The notes under the pieces are model-generated. The model did no database searches and had not been told where the DNA came from. It was given only the letters and a program-made list of their open reading frames with translations. Positions 17,607 to 27,172 of a stretch of 64,000 nt of DNA are shown here, in pieces. The first letter of the stretch is position 1. Every line of letters begins with the position of its first letter. Both the position numbers and the translations under genes were made by a program. The DNA is from Cohnella phaseoli (GTDB lineage Bacteria > Bacillota > Bacilli > Paenibacillales > Paenibacillaceae). The stretch is taken from assembly GCF_003386235.1 (NCBI RefSeq), contig NZ_QRDZ01000039.1:29562-93561 (forward strand), written 5' to 3'.

Positions 17607-17639
17607 TTGGCTCGCTTCCTTTCCGGGTTTCCAATTCCC

Positions 17640-17670
17640 ATAGCATAGGGAATCAATATAGCATAGGGAA
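17640..17670. repeat. Direct repeat in the asparaginase promoter region
   Basis: The 13-mer ATAGCATAGGGAA occurs twice with an 18-base period, 34-64 bases upstream of the asparaginase start. Period 18 places the copies nearly two helical turns apart, as in a tandem operator. It could also hold promoter elements (TATATT-like on the minus strand). Confidence 0.7.
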
Positions 17671-17696
17671 CCCAAATAGGAAATATGCATTCCGAC

Positions 17697-20600
17697 TCAA
17701 AGAACGGAAGTCAGCTTGACGACCTTGACCTCCTCGGGCTGAAGCGAAACGCTGAACTGTCCGTTCGTTACGCCGACCGTCGTGTTTTCGATTAACTCCT
17801 CGGCGTCGATCTGCGTTCCCAGACCCATGCCGGCAAGATCAAGCGTTACATTGGCTTGGACCGCAACGCTTTCTTGATTCATTAAAGTCAGGTACACCGT
17901 CTCTCCTTCGCCATAACGCTCGATCGCGACCGACTGACTATCGGAGGTAGCGAACGTGACCGGCCTCCATCCTGCTTCGGCTACTTTCTTTACGAGAGGC
18001 ACATACTTGATAAACAAAGAACGGTCACGGTCGTAGAAAGCGGAATTTTTCCAGTAATTCGTTGCGTTGTCGGCCGTAGCGCTAAAGGCGCTCGGGAAAA
18101 TTCCGTAGAACAGCAGTTTCTTCATATAGCGTTCCATATAAGCGTTGCCGAACTTGGTGAAATCCGTGTTTTGCAGCATAAGGTACGGCTTGGCTCCCGA
18201 CAAGGTCCGGTATTTGCTAAGCGTCTCGTCCGAATCGGGATTGAACGAATCGTTAGGACCTAGCCAATTGCGCTCGTTCCCCATCGCGTCCAGCCAAGGC
18301 ATGTACATGGAATACGAATGCGGCGTTCCGTTGGCCATCAAATATCGTCCGTCCCCATGCAATTCGTTCGCTATTCTAGTCGTTGCCTCCCAGCTTGAGA
18401 ACGCACGGTGAACGGCCGGCTGCTTCGTCACCTTCGAAAAAACAAGCGGAGCGATTGCGTAGGCAAAATGGTTACGGTCGTAATTGATCGTGTACGGCCA
18501 CCCGTCCAACGTATCGAGATATTCGCCGTCCGGCTTCGGTCCCGACGTATTGTACCTCGCGTCCATCTTATCCGCGCCGAAATAGAGCTTGTAGCCGTTC
18601 GTCTCGCCCGGCAAATCGGGATTGGCGTTGATCATCCATAACGCGCCCACGTTCCATGGCGTATCGAGCCATTGCAAGTAGGGATTGCCTATCGGATTGA
18701 GCATGCCCGCCGCTTGCGCCATTTTCGCTTTCTCCTCGCCGAGAGCTGCAGAAGCATCCCGCGAGTTTGTCGCCGTAGCCGCCGTCTTGGGCAATAACGG
18801 ATCGATGCTTTGCCACCAGGAGCTCAGCTCCTGATAGTGAAAAACAAGAATGTCGTTCGCGTTGGCGTACGCCGTGTCGACCGGATCGTCGTCGCCCTCC
18901 TTAAACCGGAAGCCGAAATCTTCGTTGTCCGGGATGTCCGATATGGAAGCGAACGGCATCCATATGCCTTGCTCCGGAATGCGCACCTCGTAAAATTCCG
19001 GGAACAGCTCCATGTATTTGTCCACCGATCCTCTGAACCCCTGATTCCCGTCGAAGCCGTAAATGGCGAAGCCGAAATCGGCCGACGAAGGAAAATTCGC
19101 CGTATCCGGGGATAAACCCAGTTCGAAAGTAATCAGCAGCTGCTTCGTGCTCCCGTTGTAATCCAGCCGATAATGGGTCGGGCGGTTATAGTCCACGGCC
19201 AGCGACAGGCCGTTCCCCGTAACCGGATCGTAGATAGCGGACATCGGGTAGATGGAGAGCGGCCCGGTTTCGAAATCCGGCACTTGGCTGTTCGTATAGA
19301 CGTTGCCCGTCTGTCCGGTCGCGATCTCCCGCTCTCCGCGCACGTAATCGCCCCATTTCCAGCCGTCCGCATCGACCGGCAGCGCATAGGTCAGCGTCAC
19401 CGCCCTATCGGAGGAGCGCAGATCGGTTAGCCGACCCTCAACCTTAATTCCGCCGGGAACGGTCTCGAAATCCGCCTGAACCTCCAAATCCAGATCGTCG
19501 GCAAGTCCTTTGTAGCGGCTAGACGTCGAGCCGGTAATCCGGTCGAAGCCGTATACGTCGGAGTCCCCGGCATAATCCCGAACGAGAAATCCAGAAGGTA
19601 CGCCAGGCGCGGCCAGCTCCGTACTCCCCAGCTTAAGCGAAGCGATTCCGCGATCCCCTAAAGTTAGCTGGAGTCCGTTCTGCGTCTGAAGAGTCGTGAA
19701 CGCGGCTCCTGCCGACCAAGGAAGAGGAGTCACAACCGCATCTTCGAAGTAAGCCGACCCGTCGTTCACTTCCCGTACGGAAAAATCGTCAAACCACACT
19801 TCCCCTGTATGCCCATCCCGGAAAATGCCGTATACGGAAATCGTCTGCACGGGCTTTTGCGGCAAATAATACAGCTCGCGGTACTGCCAATCGTGCGTCC
19901 CCGTGCTGAAGGGCGCGGTTTGGGCGAATTGGCTCGTACCGTCGGCGAAAAAGACGTCCATATACAAGGAATATCCCCGATCTACGTCCCCGCTTACGTT
20001 CAAAGACTTGCTCCAGCCGCTGACCGCAATCAGCTTGGGCGAAGCCTGATTCAGATGAATCGTCTGATAGATGCCCGAGGCGTCCGTCTCTGACGAATGC
20101 GCCATTTTCACGCCCCGAGTACCGTTCCTGCCGCCGCTGCCCTCGATCGTATATCCGTTGCCGAAAGAGCCCCAGCCCGAAATCGTAGATCCCGCAACGT
20201 CCGTCAGGGAACCGTTTGCCAATTTCTCCGCTCCGCTTGTCCCAAGCTCTCGCCTGAGCATGGCTATCCCCTCGCCCGAGCTGTCCGGAAGCTCCTCCAG
20301 CGAGACGTTGTCGAACCAGACCGTGCCTTGACGGTCGTTAAACAGCGCATATACCGTGATCGATTGGACCGGCTTGATCGGCAAAATGTACAACTGCTTG
20401 TTCTGCCAATCGTGCGTGCCCGTATCGAATGGGACATGAAGGCCCCAATCATGGGTATTGTCGGTATAGGTCAGGTCTGCGTACAACGAGTAGGACGCCC
20501 CCGAGGCCCCGCTGACCGCTTCCGCCTTGCTCCATCCCCGCAGCAGCAGCGGACGCGTAACGGTTCGGTTCAACACCGTCGTCTGATAGACGCCGTATTG

Positions 20601-21341
20601 TCCGCTTCCCGATGCATTGACCGCCTTGACAGCCTGACTTCCGCCCCTGCCTTCCCCGGACGCGACGCTATATCCATTCTGCCAGGCTCCCCAACCGCCG
20701 AACTCCGACGCAGCGACCGTCTCGAACCCGTTGTTGCCGAGCAAACCTGCGGGGAATTCCTCCACCGTAAAATCGTCAAACCAGACTTTGCCCGCCTTAT
20801 CGCGCAAAAGTCCGTAGATCGTCAAGCTTTTGACCGGCTTCTCGGGATCGATAACCATTTCGACGTATTCCCAGCTATGGGTTCCCGCTTGAAAAGCTTG
20901 GGCTTCCCCGTACAAATGGGTATTATCCGAGTAAGTCAGGTCGACCCATAGCGAATAATTCGTCGAAGCCGTCCCTTCAACTCCGTCGGCTTTGCTCCAG
21001 CCGCCGATTTTCAGAGGCTTCGTGTCGGTGCGGTTCAGCTCGACGTATTGATAGATACCGCATTCGCCGCTGCCCGTCAGCTCGCAAGCAACCGAGCGGG
21101 AACCGGTCCGGCTCGTTGCCGTATCGACGGCATACCCGCCGCCCCACGAGAACCAGGACGCTGCCGCTCCCCCGCCGCCCGTCTCAAAACCCGGATTGAC
21201 CAGCTCGTTGACGGTCTCATGCGGATAAGCAGGTTCCGAATAGTACGCTTTGGTTTCCTGAGACGAGAAAGAATAAACCGATAAAATCATGAAGGCAGCA
21301 AGCGCAAGCTTCAGCAACCTATTTCCGTTGGTTATGTTCAT
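17697..21341 (-). CDS. Large secreted protein: three carbohydrate-binding-like repeats plus glycosidase-like region
   Basis: 1214 residues with an N-terminal signal peptide (LLKLALAAFMILSVYSF, cleavage near residue 31). Three repeats of about 165 residues follow (roughly 40-200, 200-360, 365-530). Each opens with N-G/P-FET or NGSLT and W-G-S/A-W/F-G-Y, carries YSLyxDLTYxDNTH, TGTHDWQ and KPVQSITVYALF, and closes with VWFDDFSVEE; this is the CBM4/9-like jelly-roll pattern. The remaining ~680 residues form a catalytic-looking module with many Trp, Asp and Glu residues (EQGIWMPFASISDIPDNEDF, WEATTRIANELHGDGR). I do not recognise its GH family. It overlaps the GH116 gene by 23 bases, has a good AAGGGG ribosome site, and is last in the ABC-importer operon. 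Confidence 0.8.
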   Translation of the reverse strand: MNITNGNRLLKLALAAFMILSVYSFSSQETKAYYSEPAYPHETVNELVNPGFETGGGGAAASWFSWGGGYAVDTATSRTGSRSVACELTGSGECGIYQYVELNRTDTKPLKIGGWSKADGVEGTASTNYSLWVDLTYSDNTHLYGEAQAFQAGTHSWEYVEMVIDPEKPVKSLTIYGLLRDKAGKVWFDDFTVEEFPAGLLGNNGFETVAASEFGGWGAWQNGYSVASGEGRGGSQAVKAVNASGSGQYGVYQTTVLNRTVTRPLLLRGWSKAEAVSGASGASYSLYADLTYTDNTHDWGLHVPFDTGTHDWQNKQLYILPIKPVQSITVYALFNDRQGTVWFDNVSLEELPDSSGEGIAMLRRELGTSGAEKLANGSLTDVAGSTISGWGSFGNGYTIEGSGGRNGTRGVKMAHSSETDASGIYQTIHLNQASPKLIAVSGWSKSLNVSGDVDRGYSLYMDVFFADGTSQFAQTAPFSTGTHDWQYRELYYLPQKPVQTISVYGIFRDGHTGEVWFDDFSVREVNDGSAYFEDAVVTPLPWSAGAAFTTLQTQNGLQLTLGDRGIASLKLGSTELAAPGVPSGFLVRDYAGDSDVYGFDRITGSTSSRYKGLADDLDLEVQADFETVPGGIKVEGRLTDLRSSDRAVTLTYALPVDADGWKWGDYVRGEREIATGQTGNVYTNSQVPDFETGPLSIYPMSAIYDPVTGNGLSLAVDYNRPTHYRLDYNGSTKQLLITFELGLSPDTANFPSSADFGFAIYGFDGNQGFRGSVDKYMELFPEFYEVRIPEQGIWMPFASISDIPDNEDFGFRFKEGDDDPVDTAYANANDILVFHYQELSSWWQSIDPLLPKTAATATNSRDASAALGEEKAKMAQAAGMLNPIGNPYLQWLDTPWNVGALWMINANPDLPGETNGYKLYFGADKMDARYNTSGPKPDGEYLDTLDGWPYTINYDRNHFAYAIAPLVFSKVTKQPAVHRAFSSWEATTRIANELHGDGRYLMANGTPHSYSMYMPWLDAMGNERNWLGPNDSFNPDSDETLSKYRTLSGAKPYLMLQNTDFTKFGNAYMERYMKKLLFYGIFPSAFSATADNATNYWKNSAFYDRDRSLFIKYVPLVKKVAEAGWRPVTFATSDSQSVAIERYGEGETVYLTLMNQESVAVQANVTLDLAGMGLGTQIDAEELIENTTVGVTNGQFSVSLQPEEVKVVKLTSVL

Positions 21342-23919
21342 ACGTATCCCCTTCCGAGAATGTAAGTTCCAGTCGATCTCCCTCCGTTAAAGCAATGCCG
21401 CTGCCAAGCTGCGCGGTTCCATCCGCGACCGGGCAGCTCCAGCTCTCCCCGGCTCGGCTTACCTCCGCTTCTCTTACCCCAGCCAATAGCCGACTGCGCA
21501 GCTGCTTCAGCTCAATCTTGCCGTACAGTACGTTGATCGCGATGAAGCCGGTCCGGCATTCGACCGTTCCCCAGGCGGTCGCGAGCGACCAGAAGCAGCG
21601 GAACGGTTCCGCCCCCTCCCCCGCGCCGGCTGCCGGAGAGAAGCCGATCCTACCAACCGTCATGTCATATTCGAATCCGCTCATCGCCAGCAAGATCGCG
21701 TAGGAGGACATCGCCCGCGCGTAATGGCTGCCGCACTCGAATTCGTTCCAAGGGTTGCGGCGTTCGCCGTCGAACCGTTCGCGAACCGCCCGAACGACGG
21801 ACAGCCCCTCCTCGACCAGCCCTTCGAAAATCATGTGGCTCGCCGCCTGATACTCGAAGCCGGTCATGCACTCGTCCGCGTAAGGCACCGGAACCGTAGG
21901 CGTTCCCCCCTTCGGCCAAGTACAGATCAGCAAGCCCTTTTCGTCGTTAAGGGCATAGACCCGATTCGGGTTGGCGTGGTCGCGCATCGAGATAAAGTTG
22001 TAGCGGTAGATCGATTTCAGCGAGCGGCGGACTTTATCCGGATCGAACACGTCGCCGAGTCCGGCCAACCTCGCCTGCCATTGGCCGACCGCTTGATCGA
22101 TATGGCAGCCTTCCCCGATCTGGTATTTGATCTGCCCGAGCTCTTCGTTCACGGGGTATCTCTCATCCGTCAGATCGAGCAATTGATAGAAATACTCTCC
22201 GTTAAAGGCGTGCCGGTCGATCCAGTCCCGCCCTCGCTCGTACAGCTCCAGAAATTGTTCCGCTTCCTCGTCTCCCAGCGCTTGCCCCATCCGCGCGGCG
22301 GCAAGCAAAGCCGCGTGATAGTAGCCGCTCAAATAGGCATTGGGCCCGTACATCTCCACGTCGAGCGTATGGTGCTGCGCACCTTCCATCACGCCGTCCC
22401 GGTCGAGATCCCAGCCGTCCTCGTTAGAGGGCTGCCAGGCGTAGGCAAGAGCCTTCTTCACCGCAGGCCACAACGAAGCGAGCCATTCGGTATCGCCCGA
22501 TATTTTCCATTCCCGATACGTACGGACGATTCCGCCCATTTGACCGTCAACCGCCGCATGGTAATCCGACTTCTCCCTGCCGAGAGGCAGCATCAACCGG
22601 AAAGCCATCTTACCGTTGTCGAACTGGTTGTACCGATAGTCCGCCGCGCGCATAGAACGGGCAAGCTCGGGAAAGAGAAAGGACGTAACCGTCTCGTAGT
22701 TCCATACGTGCGTGCAGGAGCCTTCGCAGGAGCCCTCGTCCGTATGGCAGCCTTCGAACCCGTATAACGTCCCGTCCGTCAACCTGAGCACGGTCGGCGA
22801 TTTCAGCGTCGACAGATTCGCCGACACCGCTTCGATCGCGGCTTCGGGAAGCGTCGACTCGAACAGGGCCTTCCGAAAGCGCTGCGTATCCCCGTATAAC
22901 CGCTCATAATGCTCGAACAGGTAGACAGCCGCGTCAACCGAATCGTGCAGCCACTCCGCATAATAATTCCGCCATTTCGCTTCCCCAGCTTCGCCCGGCG
23001 CCGGCGGGTTCCAGTAATTTTCCGCCCATGGAAAATGCCAGGAAATGACGAAGCGGAACGTCGCGGATTGCCCCGGCTCGAGCCGGGCATGGCCGCAAAC
23101 GCTGCAAGTATCGTAGTTTTTCTCCACGACGCGATACGGATCAAGGTCGCGGGGTTCGTCGTACATCCGCTCGGCGAACCGACCGGGGCGCACGAAATCC
23201 TTCCAGAATACCGTCACGTTGTCGAACCATTCTCCGCGATACCAGTACGTTTGCCTGCTCCAATCGGGCGCGTCCGTCGCAAGCGACAGCTCTCCGAATT
23301 CCGGGGAATCGCCGGGGATCGAGGCCGTGGACAACCGTACTCCTTTCACGTCGCCGCGTTCGAACGGCTTGTTGATGGAGCCTTTGGCAAACGGGTTGGA
23401 CAGGCAGCCCGTCAGCGCAACGTCGAGGGCGGCATCCGAAACGTTCGTAACCTTATAGGACAAAACGGCTGCCGGAAGCGACGAGTCCCGTTCGTTCAAC
23501 GGAATGTACGGATTAAACGCCGTCAGCCTCACCTGCAGCGGATCGCCGTCATCGGCAAACGACAGCCCGGCGATCGGGAACTCCCCGCGAAACTCGTTGC
23601 TTCGGTAGTGCGGAAATCCGGTCATATGTCCTCTGCGCGGCCCGAAGCCGTAGCCTTCGAATCTTCCGTTGCCTTCTCCCGAGTACGGAGGCGTTTTGTC
23701 GCCTTGAAGCACTTTGGCCATCACCGTTTCTCCGTCCCGCTCGGCCTTGACCGCGAAAAAGGAAAATCCGTTCAGGCTGATCTTGGCCGGACGATTGCGG
23801 ATTTCCCAATCGATCAGCCGGCCGTTGCCGGCCAAACCGATGCTTCCGGTTCCGATCCCGCCCAGAGGGAACGAAATTTCCGCCGTGTTTTTTTCCGTGT
23901 ACACAAATCCTTGCTTCAT
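21319..23919 (-). CDS. GH116 family glycoside hydrolase
   Basis: 866-residue enzyme of the GH116 (GBA2-like beta-glucosidase/glucosylceramidase) family, without a signal peptide, so cytosolic. The N-terminal beta-sandwich starts SFPLGGIGTGSIGLAGNGRL, the family signature. The helical-barrel catalytic domain carries CEGSCTHVWNYETV (nucleophile Glu expected here) and HHTLDVEMYGPNAYLSGYYH (acid/base Asp expected here), assigned by analogy with characterised GH116 enzymes. The product is probably a monosaccharide from an imported beta-glycoside. GGAAGGAG precedes the ATG. It lies 21 bases after the permease gene. Confidence 0.88.
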   Translation of the reverse strand: MKQGFVYTEKNTAEISFPLGGIGTGSIGLAGNGRLIDWEIRNRPAKISLNGFSFFAVKAERDGETVMAKVLQGDKTPPYSGEGNGRFEGYGFGPRRGHMTGFPHYRSNEFRGEFPIAGLSFADDGDPLQVRLTAFNPYIPLNERDSSLPAAVLSYKVTNVSDAALDVALTGCLSNPFAKGSINKPFERGDVKGVRLSTASIPGDSPEFGELSLATDAPDWSRQTYWYRGEWFDNVTVFWKDFVRPGRFAERMYDEPRDLDPYRVVEKNYDTCSVCGHARLEPGQSATFRFVISWHFPWAENYWNPPAPGEAGEAKWRNYYAEWLHDSVDAAVYLFEHYERLYGDTQRFRKALFESTLPEAAIEAVSANLSTLKSPTVLRLTDGTLYGFEGCHTDEGSCEGSCTHVWNYETVTSFLFPELARSMRAADYRYNQFDNGKMAFRLMLPLGREKSDYHAAVDGQMGGIVRTYREWKISGDTEWLASLWPAVKKALAYAWQPSNEDGWDLDRDGVMEGAQHHTLDVEMYGPNAYLSGYYHAALLAAARMGQALGDEEAEQFLELYERGRDWIDRHAFNGEYFYQLLDLTDERYPVNEELGQIKYQIGEGCHIDQAVGQWQARLAGLGDVFDPDKVRRSLKSIYRYNFISMRDHANPNRVYALNDEKGLLICTWPKGGTPTVPVPYADECMTGFEYQAASHMIFEGLVEEGLSVVRAVRERFDGERRNPWNEFECGSHYARAMSSYAILLAMSGFEYDMTVGRIGFSPAAGAGEGAEPFRCFWSLATAWGTVECRTGFIAINVLYGKIELKQLRSRLLAGVREAEVSRAGESWSCPVADGTAQLGSGIALTEGDRLELTFSEGDTYEHNQRK

Positions 23920-23940
23920 GATCTGCTCCTTCCGTCCGCC

Positions 23941-24792
23941 TTAACCTTTAAGCGAGCCCGATGTCATTCCCGCAATGACGTACTTCTGCATCAACAGATA
24001 AAAAACCAGAAGAGGCGCAATAGAAAGGAATAGCATCGGGAACAAACTCGTCCAATCGACCGAGAATTGTCCGATATTTCTGAATACTTCAAGCAATAAC
24101 ACGCCTTTATCGCGGGACTGAAGGAAAAGCAGCGGCGTAATAAAGTCGTTCCACGTCGCCAGCATGTTCAGAATGGCGACCGTAGCGACGACCGGAGTCA
24201 GCAGCGGAAGCGTGATCGTCAGGAACGTCCGGCTTACCGAGCAGCCGTCGATTTTCGCCGCCTCCTCCAGCTCGATCGGCACGGTCGAGGAGATAAAGCC
24301 CTTGAACAGGAAAATCGAAAACGGAAGCCCGTAAGCGATCTCGATCAGAATGACTCCCGCAAGCCGATTCATCAGCCCGATGTCCGATACTAGTTTGAAG
24401 AGCGTCAGAATTCCCATCTGATAGGGAACCATCATGCCGGCAAGGAACAGAACGTACAACAGCCTCGAGTAGCGGCGATTCCTTCGCGCCAGCGTATAAG
24501 CGGCCATGGCGGAGAACAGAACGATGCCCGCAACGGCTCCCGCGCTGATGATCGCATTGTTCGTCAACGCTCTCATATAGTTCATCGTATCGAACGCCTT
24601 GACGTAATTGTCCCATGTCCACGTCTCCGGAAGGGAGAGCGGTTGAAGCAGCGCTTCGGCCGGCGTCTTGAACGTCGTAACGAACAAATAGTAGACGGGA
24701 ATGATGAAGATTGCGGCTATTATAATCGCGGATGCCTCGAAAGCCATGGGACCCAGCCGCCGGAGAATCGGACTCCGTCTCATGCGCTGCAT
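23941..24792 (-). CDS. Carbohydrate ABC transporter permease (MalG type)
   Basis: 283-residue inner-membrane permease with six hydrophobic helices and the cytoplasmic EAA loop EEAAKIDGCSVSRTFLTITL that docks the ATPase. I chose the ATG at 24792, where GGGGGG lies about 8 bases upstream and the codon overlaps the stop of the preceding permease as TAATG. A start 15 bases earlier is possible but less well placed. No ATPase gene is in the operon, so a shared MsmX-type ATPase encoded elsewhere is expected. Confidence 0.92.
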   Translation of the reverse strand: MQRMRRSPILRRLGPMAFEASAIIIAAIFIIPVYYLFVTTFKTPAEALLQPLSLPETWTWDNYVKAFDTMNYMRALTNNAIISAGAVAGIVLFSAMAAYTLARRNRRYSRLLYVLFLAGMMVPYQMGILTLFKLVSDIGLMNRLAGVILIEIAYGLPFSIFLFKGFISSTVPIELEEAAKIDGCSVSRTFLTITLPLLTPVVATVAILNMLATWNDFITPLLFLQSRDKGVLLLEVFRNIGQFSVDWTSLFPMLFLSIAPLLVFYLLMQKYVIAGMTSGSLKG

Positions 24793-25688
24793 TAGCGATC
24801 CCCCCATATTTTGACCAGCCTAAGCTGGACTAGCGTAATAAGCCCTACCAGAATGACGAACACGATGCCGAAAGCCGCCCCTTGGGCGTAGAATCCTTCT
24901 CCCAGCCCTCTCTTGACCATCAAGGAGACGATCGTTTCAGTCGCATGCCCGGGGCCTCCGGAAGTCAGCGAATAAATGATGTCGAATACTTTTAGCCCGC
25001 TGATCATCACCGTTACCGTACAGAACGTAATCGCCGGCGCGAGGAGCGGAAGCGTGATGCCCCGGAACGACTGCATGGCGTTGGCTCCGTCGAGATGGGC
25101 CGCCTCGTAGTATTCCGGATTGATACTCTGCAGGTTGGCCAGATAGATCACCATGTTGTAGCCCGTCCACTGCCACACTTGCGTGAAAATGACCGAGTAG
25201 AGCGCCAGCTTCGGATCGCCGAGAAAATTGACTTTGTCCAGACCGATGCCGCTTAACGCCTGGTTGATCAATCCGTAATCGGAGGTGGAGTACAAGTAGC
25301 TCCACAGAAACCCGATAATCAGCGGACTGAATACGGCAGGCATGAAGAAAATCGAGCGCAGCGCCAGACGGGTTTTCAGCTTGCGGTTCAACGCTACGGC
25401 CAAAGGAATGGCTAGAGCGTTAATCAGCACCGTGGACAGAAGCGCATAGATCAGCGTATTGCGAATCCCGGTCGCGTAGATGTCTTCGTTGAAAATACTC
25501 GCATAATTGCGCAGTCCGACGAACGTGACGTCCCGCGGATTGACGTCGGACCAGTTCGTGAAGCTGTAGACGAAAGTGCTTGCCGTCGGATACAGGAAGA
25601 AAAAAGCGTAAATCGCAAGTGCCGGGAGCAGCAGCATGGCGTAAGCCGGCTCCCATTTGCCATTCCTGAATAATCTAAGAGGTTTCAT
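24792..25688 (-). CDS. Sugar ABC transporter permease (MalF type)
   Basis: 298-residue partner permease. Hydrophobic helices begin with YAMLLLPALAIYAFFFLYP (about residues 15-33) and the EAA loop reads YYEAAHLDGANAMQSFRGIT near residue 195. MalF-type subunits pair with MalG-type subunits to form the pore for oligosaccharides. It lies between the binding-protein gene (78 bases upstream) and the MalG-type gene. The Shine-Dalgarno is weak. Confidence 0.92.
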   Translation of the reverse strand: MKPLRLFRNGKWEPAYAMLLLPALAIYAFFFLYPTASTFVYSFTNWSDVNPRDVTFVGLRNYASIFNEDIYATGIRNTLIYALLSTVLINALAIPLAVALNRKLKTRLALRSIFFMPAVFSPLIIGFLWSYLYSTSDYGLINQALSGIGLDKVNFLGDPKLALYSVIFTQVWQWTGYNMVIYLANLQSINPEYYEAAHLDGANAMQSFRGITLPLLAPAITFCTVTVMISGLKVFDIIYSLTSGGPGHATETIVSLMVKRGLGEGFYAQGAAFGIVFVILVGLITLVQLRLVKIWGDR

Positions 25689-25766
25689 TTCGGTCCATCG
25701 TTTCCCTTCGTCCCGGCCATAAGGAAAGAACGGCGCGGACTCGCCTCGCCGTTCTCCCCTCGGACC

Positions 25767-27059
25767 TTACTTGCTGCGGAGAGACGCGGCTTTCTTGTCC
25801 ACCGCTTCCAGCGCTTGCTCCGGCGTCGCTTGATCGCCGACGACGGCTTGGATCAGCTTGCCAAGCTCGTCGATAATCGGATTGCGCAGCGTTCCCCAGC
25901 CGTTAGGCGGGAAATAGACGTTGCCGGCTTTGAACGCTTCCTGCGCATCGTTGTATTCCGGCGGCATCTCGAACACGACGCCTTTCAGATAGGAAGAGCC
26001 GCCCTTGTTGTCGCTCCAGTAGGCCTGCTGGCCTTCCGGCGTGGATAGCAGCTCGAGAACTTCGAAGGCCGCTTCCTTGGCCGGAGAGTTCGCGTTGATG
26101 CCGAAGGCGACGCCGGGACCGCCGACCATCCATCCCGGTCCGCCCTTCGTGCCGGGATTCGGAAACATGCCGATGTTCATGTCGGGATTTTTCTGCTTGA
26201 AGGTTTCCATGTACCATGGACCGCTCTGGAACATGGCGGCTTTGCCGCTCGTAAACTCGTCGATCGCTTGTTCCTCTTCCAGGCCGAGCATGTCTTTCGT
26301 GAAAATGCCTCGCTTGAGATATTCCGTCCACGTATTCAGAGCCGGCAGCAACGCCTCCTTCATCGTCTCTTCGCCCGTCCGGAACGCATCGTCGAAGTTT
26401 TTGCCTTCCGGCGTTCCGATATAATCGTTCAACGCCAGAGCGATGAACGATTGCATCGCTACGTTCGCGTTCTTCAGACCGATCGCCTGCGGCTTTACGC
26501 CATTGTCCTTCAGCTTCTGCGCAACCTCGAAATACTCGTCCAGCGTCTTCGGAACTTGCAGGCCGTATTGCTTGAACAGATCGATGTTATAGAAAACGCC
26601 GTTGAACCAGCTCGCCTGAGGCAGTCCGTACAGCTTGCCGTCGAACGTTACGTACGAGGTGCCCGAATCGTAATACTTGCCCCCGAAACGGGGCGTCAGA
26701 TCTTCGAAATAGCCCAGCTTAACGGTCGTTTCGTCGATCAATCCGCCGATAATGTCCGGCCCCTCTCCTGCGGCCAGTTGGGTCTTAATAATCGTGTCGT
26801 ACTGCGTGGCATCGATGAATTGATACTCCAGATCCACGTTCGGCAGCTTTTCCTTGATCAAGTCAAGCAGCGTCTTGACGTTCTCTTCCTTGTTCCAATA
26901 CGCCAATCTGACTTTGACTTTCTCCCCGCCGGCGCTTGGAGAAGCGCTTGCCGCGGCGCTGCCGGAAGGCTCGGCCTTCTTGTCGCCGGCCCCGCATCCA
27001 GTCAAGACCAACGCCAGAACAATCGTGCAGGACATCAACAATGCAATCGTTTTTCTCAT
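25767..27059 (-). CDS. Extracellular solute-binding lipoprotein
   Basis: 430-residue substrate-binding protein of the carbohydrate-uptake-1 class. A lipoprotein signal ends in the lipobox LTGC (Cys near residue 22), followed by a Gly/Ser/Ala-rich linker and a two-lobed binding fold. KVKVRLAYWNKEE starts lobe 1 and AAGEGPDIIGG is typical of the hinge. AAGGGGATC precedes the ATG. It is the first gene of the importer-GH116 operon, and a good promoter lies about 80 bases upstream. The ligand is presumably the oligosaccharide handled by the GH116 enzyme and the large secreted protein. Confidence 0.92.
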   Translation of the reverse strand: MRKTIALLMSCTIVLALVLTGCGAGDKKAEPSGSAAASASPSAGGEKVKVRLAYWNKEENVKTLLDLIKEKLPNVDLEYQFIDATQYDTIIKTQLAAGEGPDIIGGLIDETTVKLGYFEDLTPRFGGKYYDSGTSYVTFDGKLYGLPQASWFNGVFYNIDLFKQYGLQVPKTLDEYFEVAQKLKDNGVKPQAIGLKNANVAMQSFIALALNDYIGTPEGKNFDDAFRTGEETMKEALLPALNTWTEYLKRGIFTKDMLGLEEEQAIDEFTSGKAAMFQSGPWYMETFKQKNPDMNIGMFPNPGTKGGPGWMVGGPGVAFGINANSPAKEAAFEVLELLSTPEGQQAYWSDNKGGSSYLKGVVFEMPPEYNDAQEAFKAGNVYFPPNGWGTLRNPIIDELGKLIQAVVGDQATPEQALEAVDKKAASLRSK

Positions 27060-27134
27060 GAATGACAGATCCCCTTCGTCTCCTCGTGCTTTCTTCAGCG
27101 ATCCCGGGCAATCGCTTGTGCTGCATGCAAGTTA

Positions 27135-27163
27135 AGTATAGGAGGAAAGCGCATTCAGTGAAA
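27135..27163 (-). promoter_or_regulatory. Candidate promoter of the importer-GH116 operon
   Basis: Minus strand TTTCAC (-35), 17 bases, TATACT (-10), ending 76 bases before the binding-protein ATG. A direct repeat ATCGATA...ATCGATA lies just upstream, overlapping the kinase stop, and could be an operator for the YesN-type regulator. Confidence 0.55.
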
Positions 27164-27172
27164 TATCGCATT

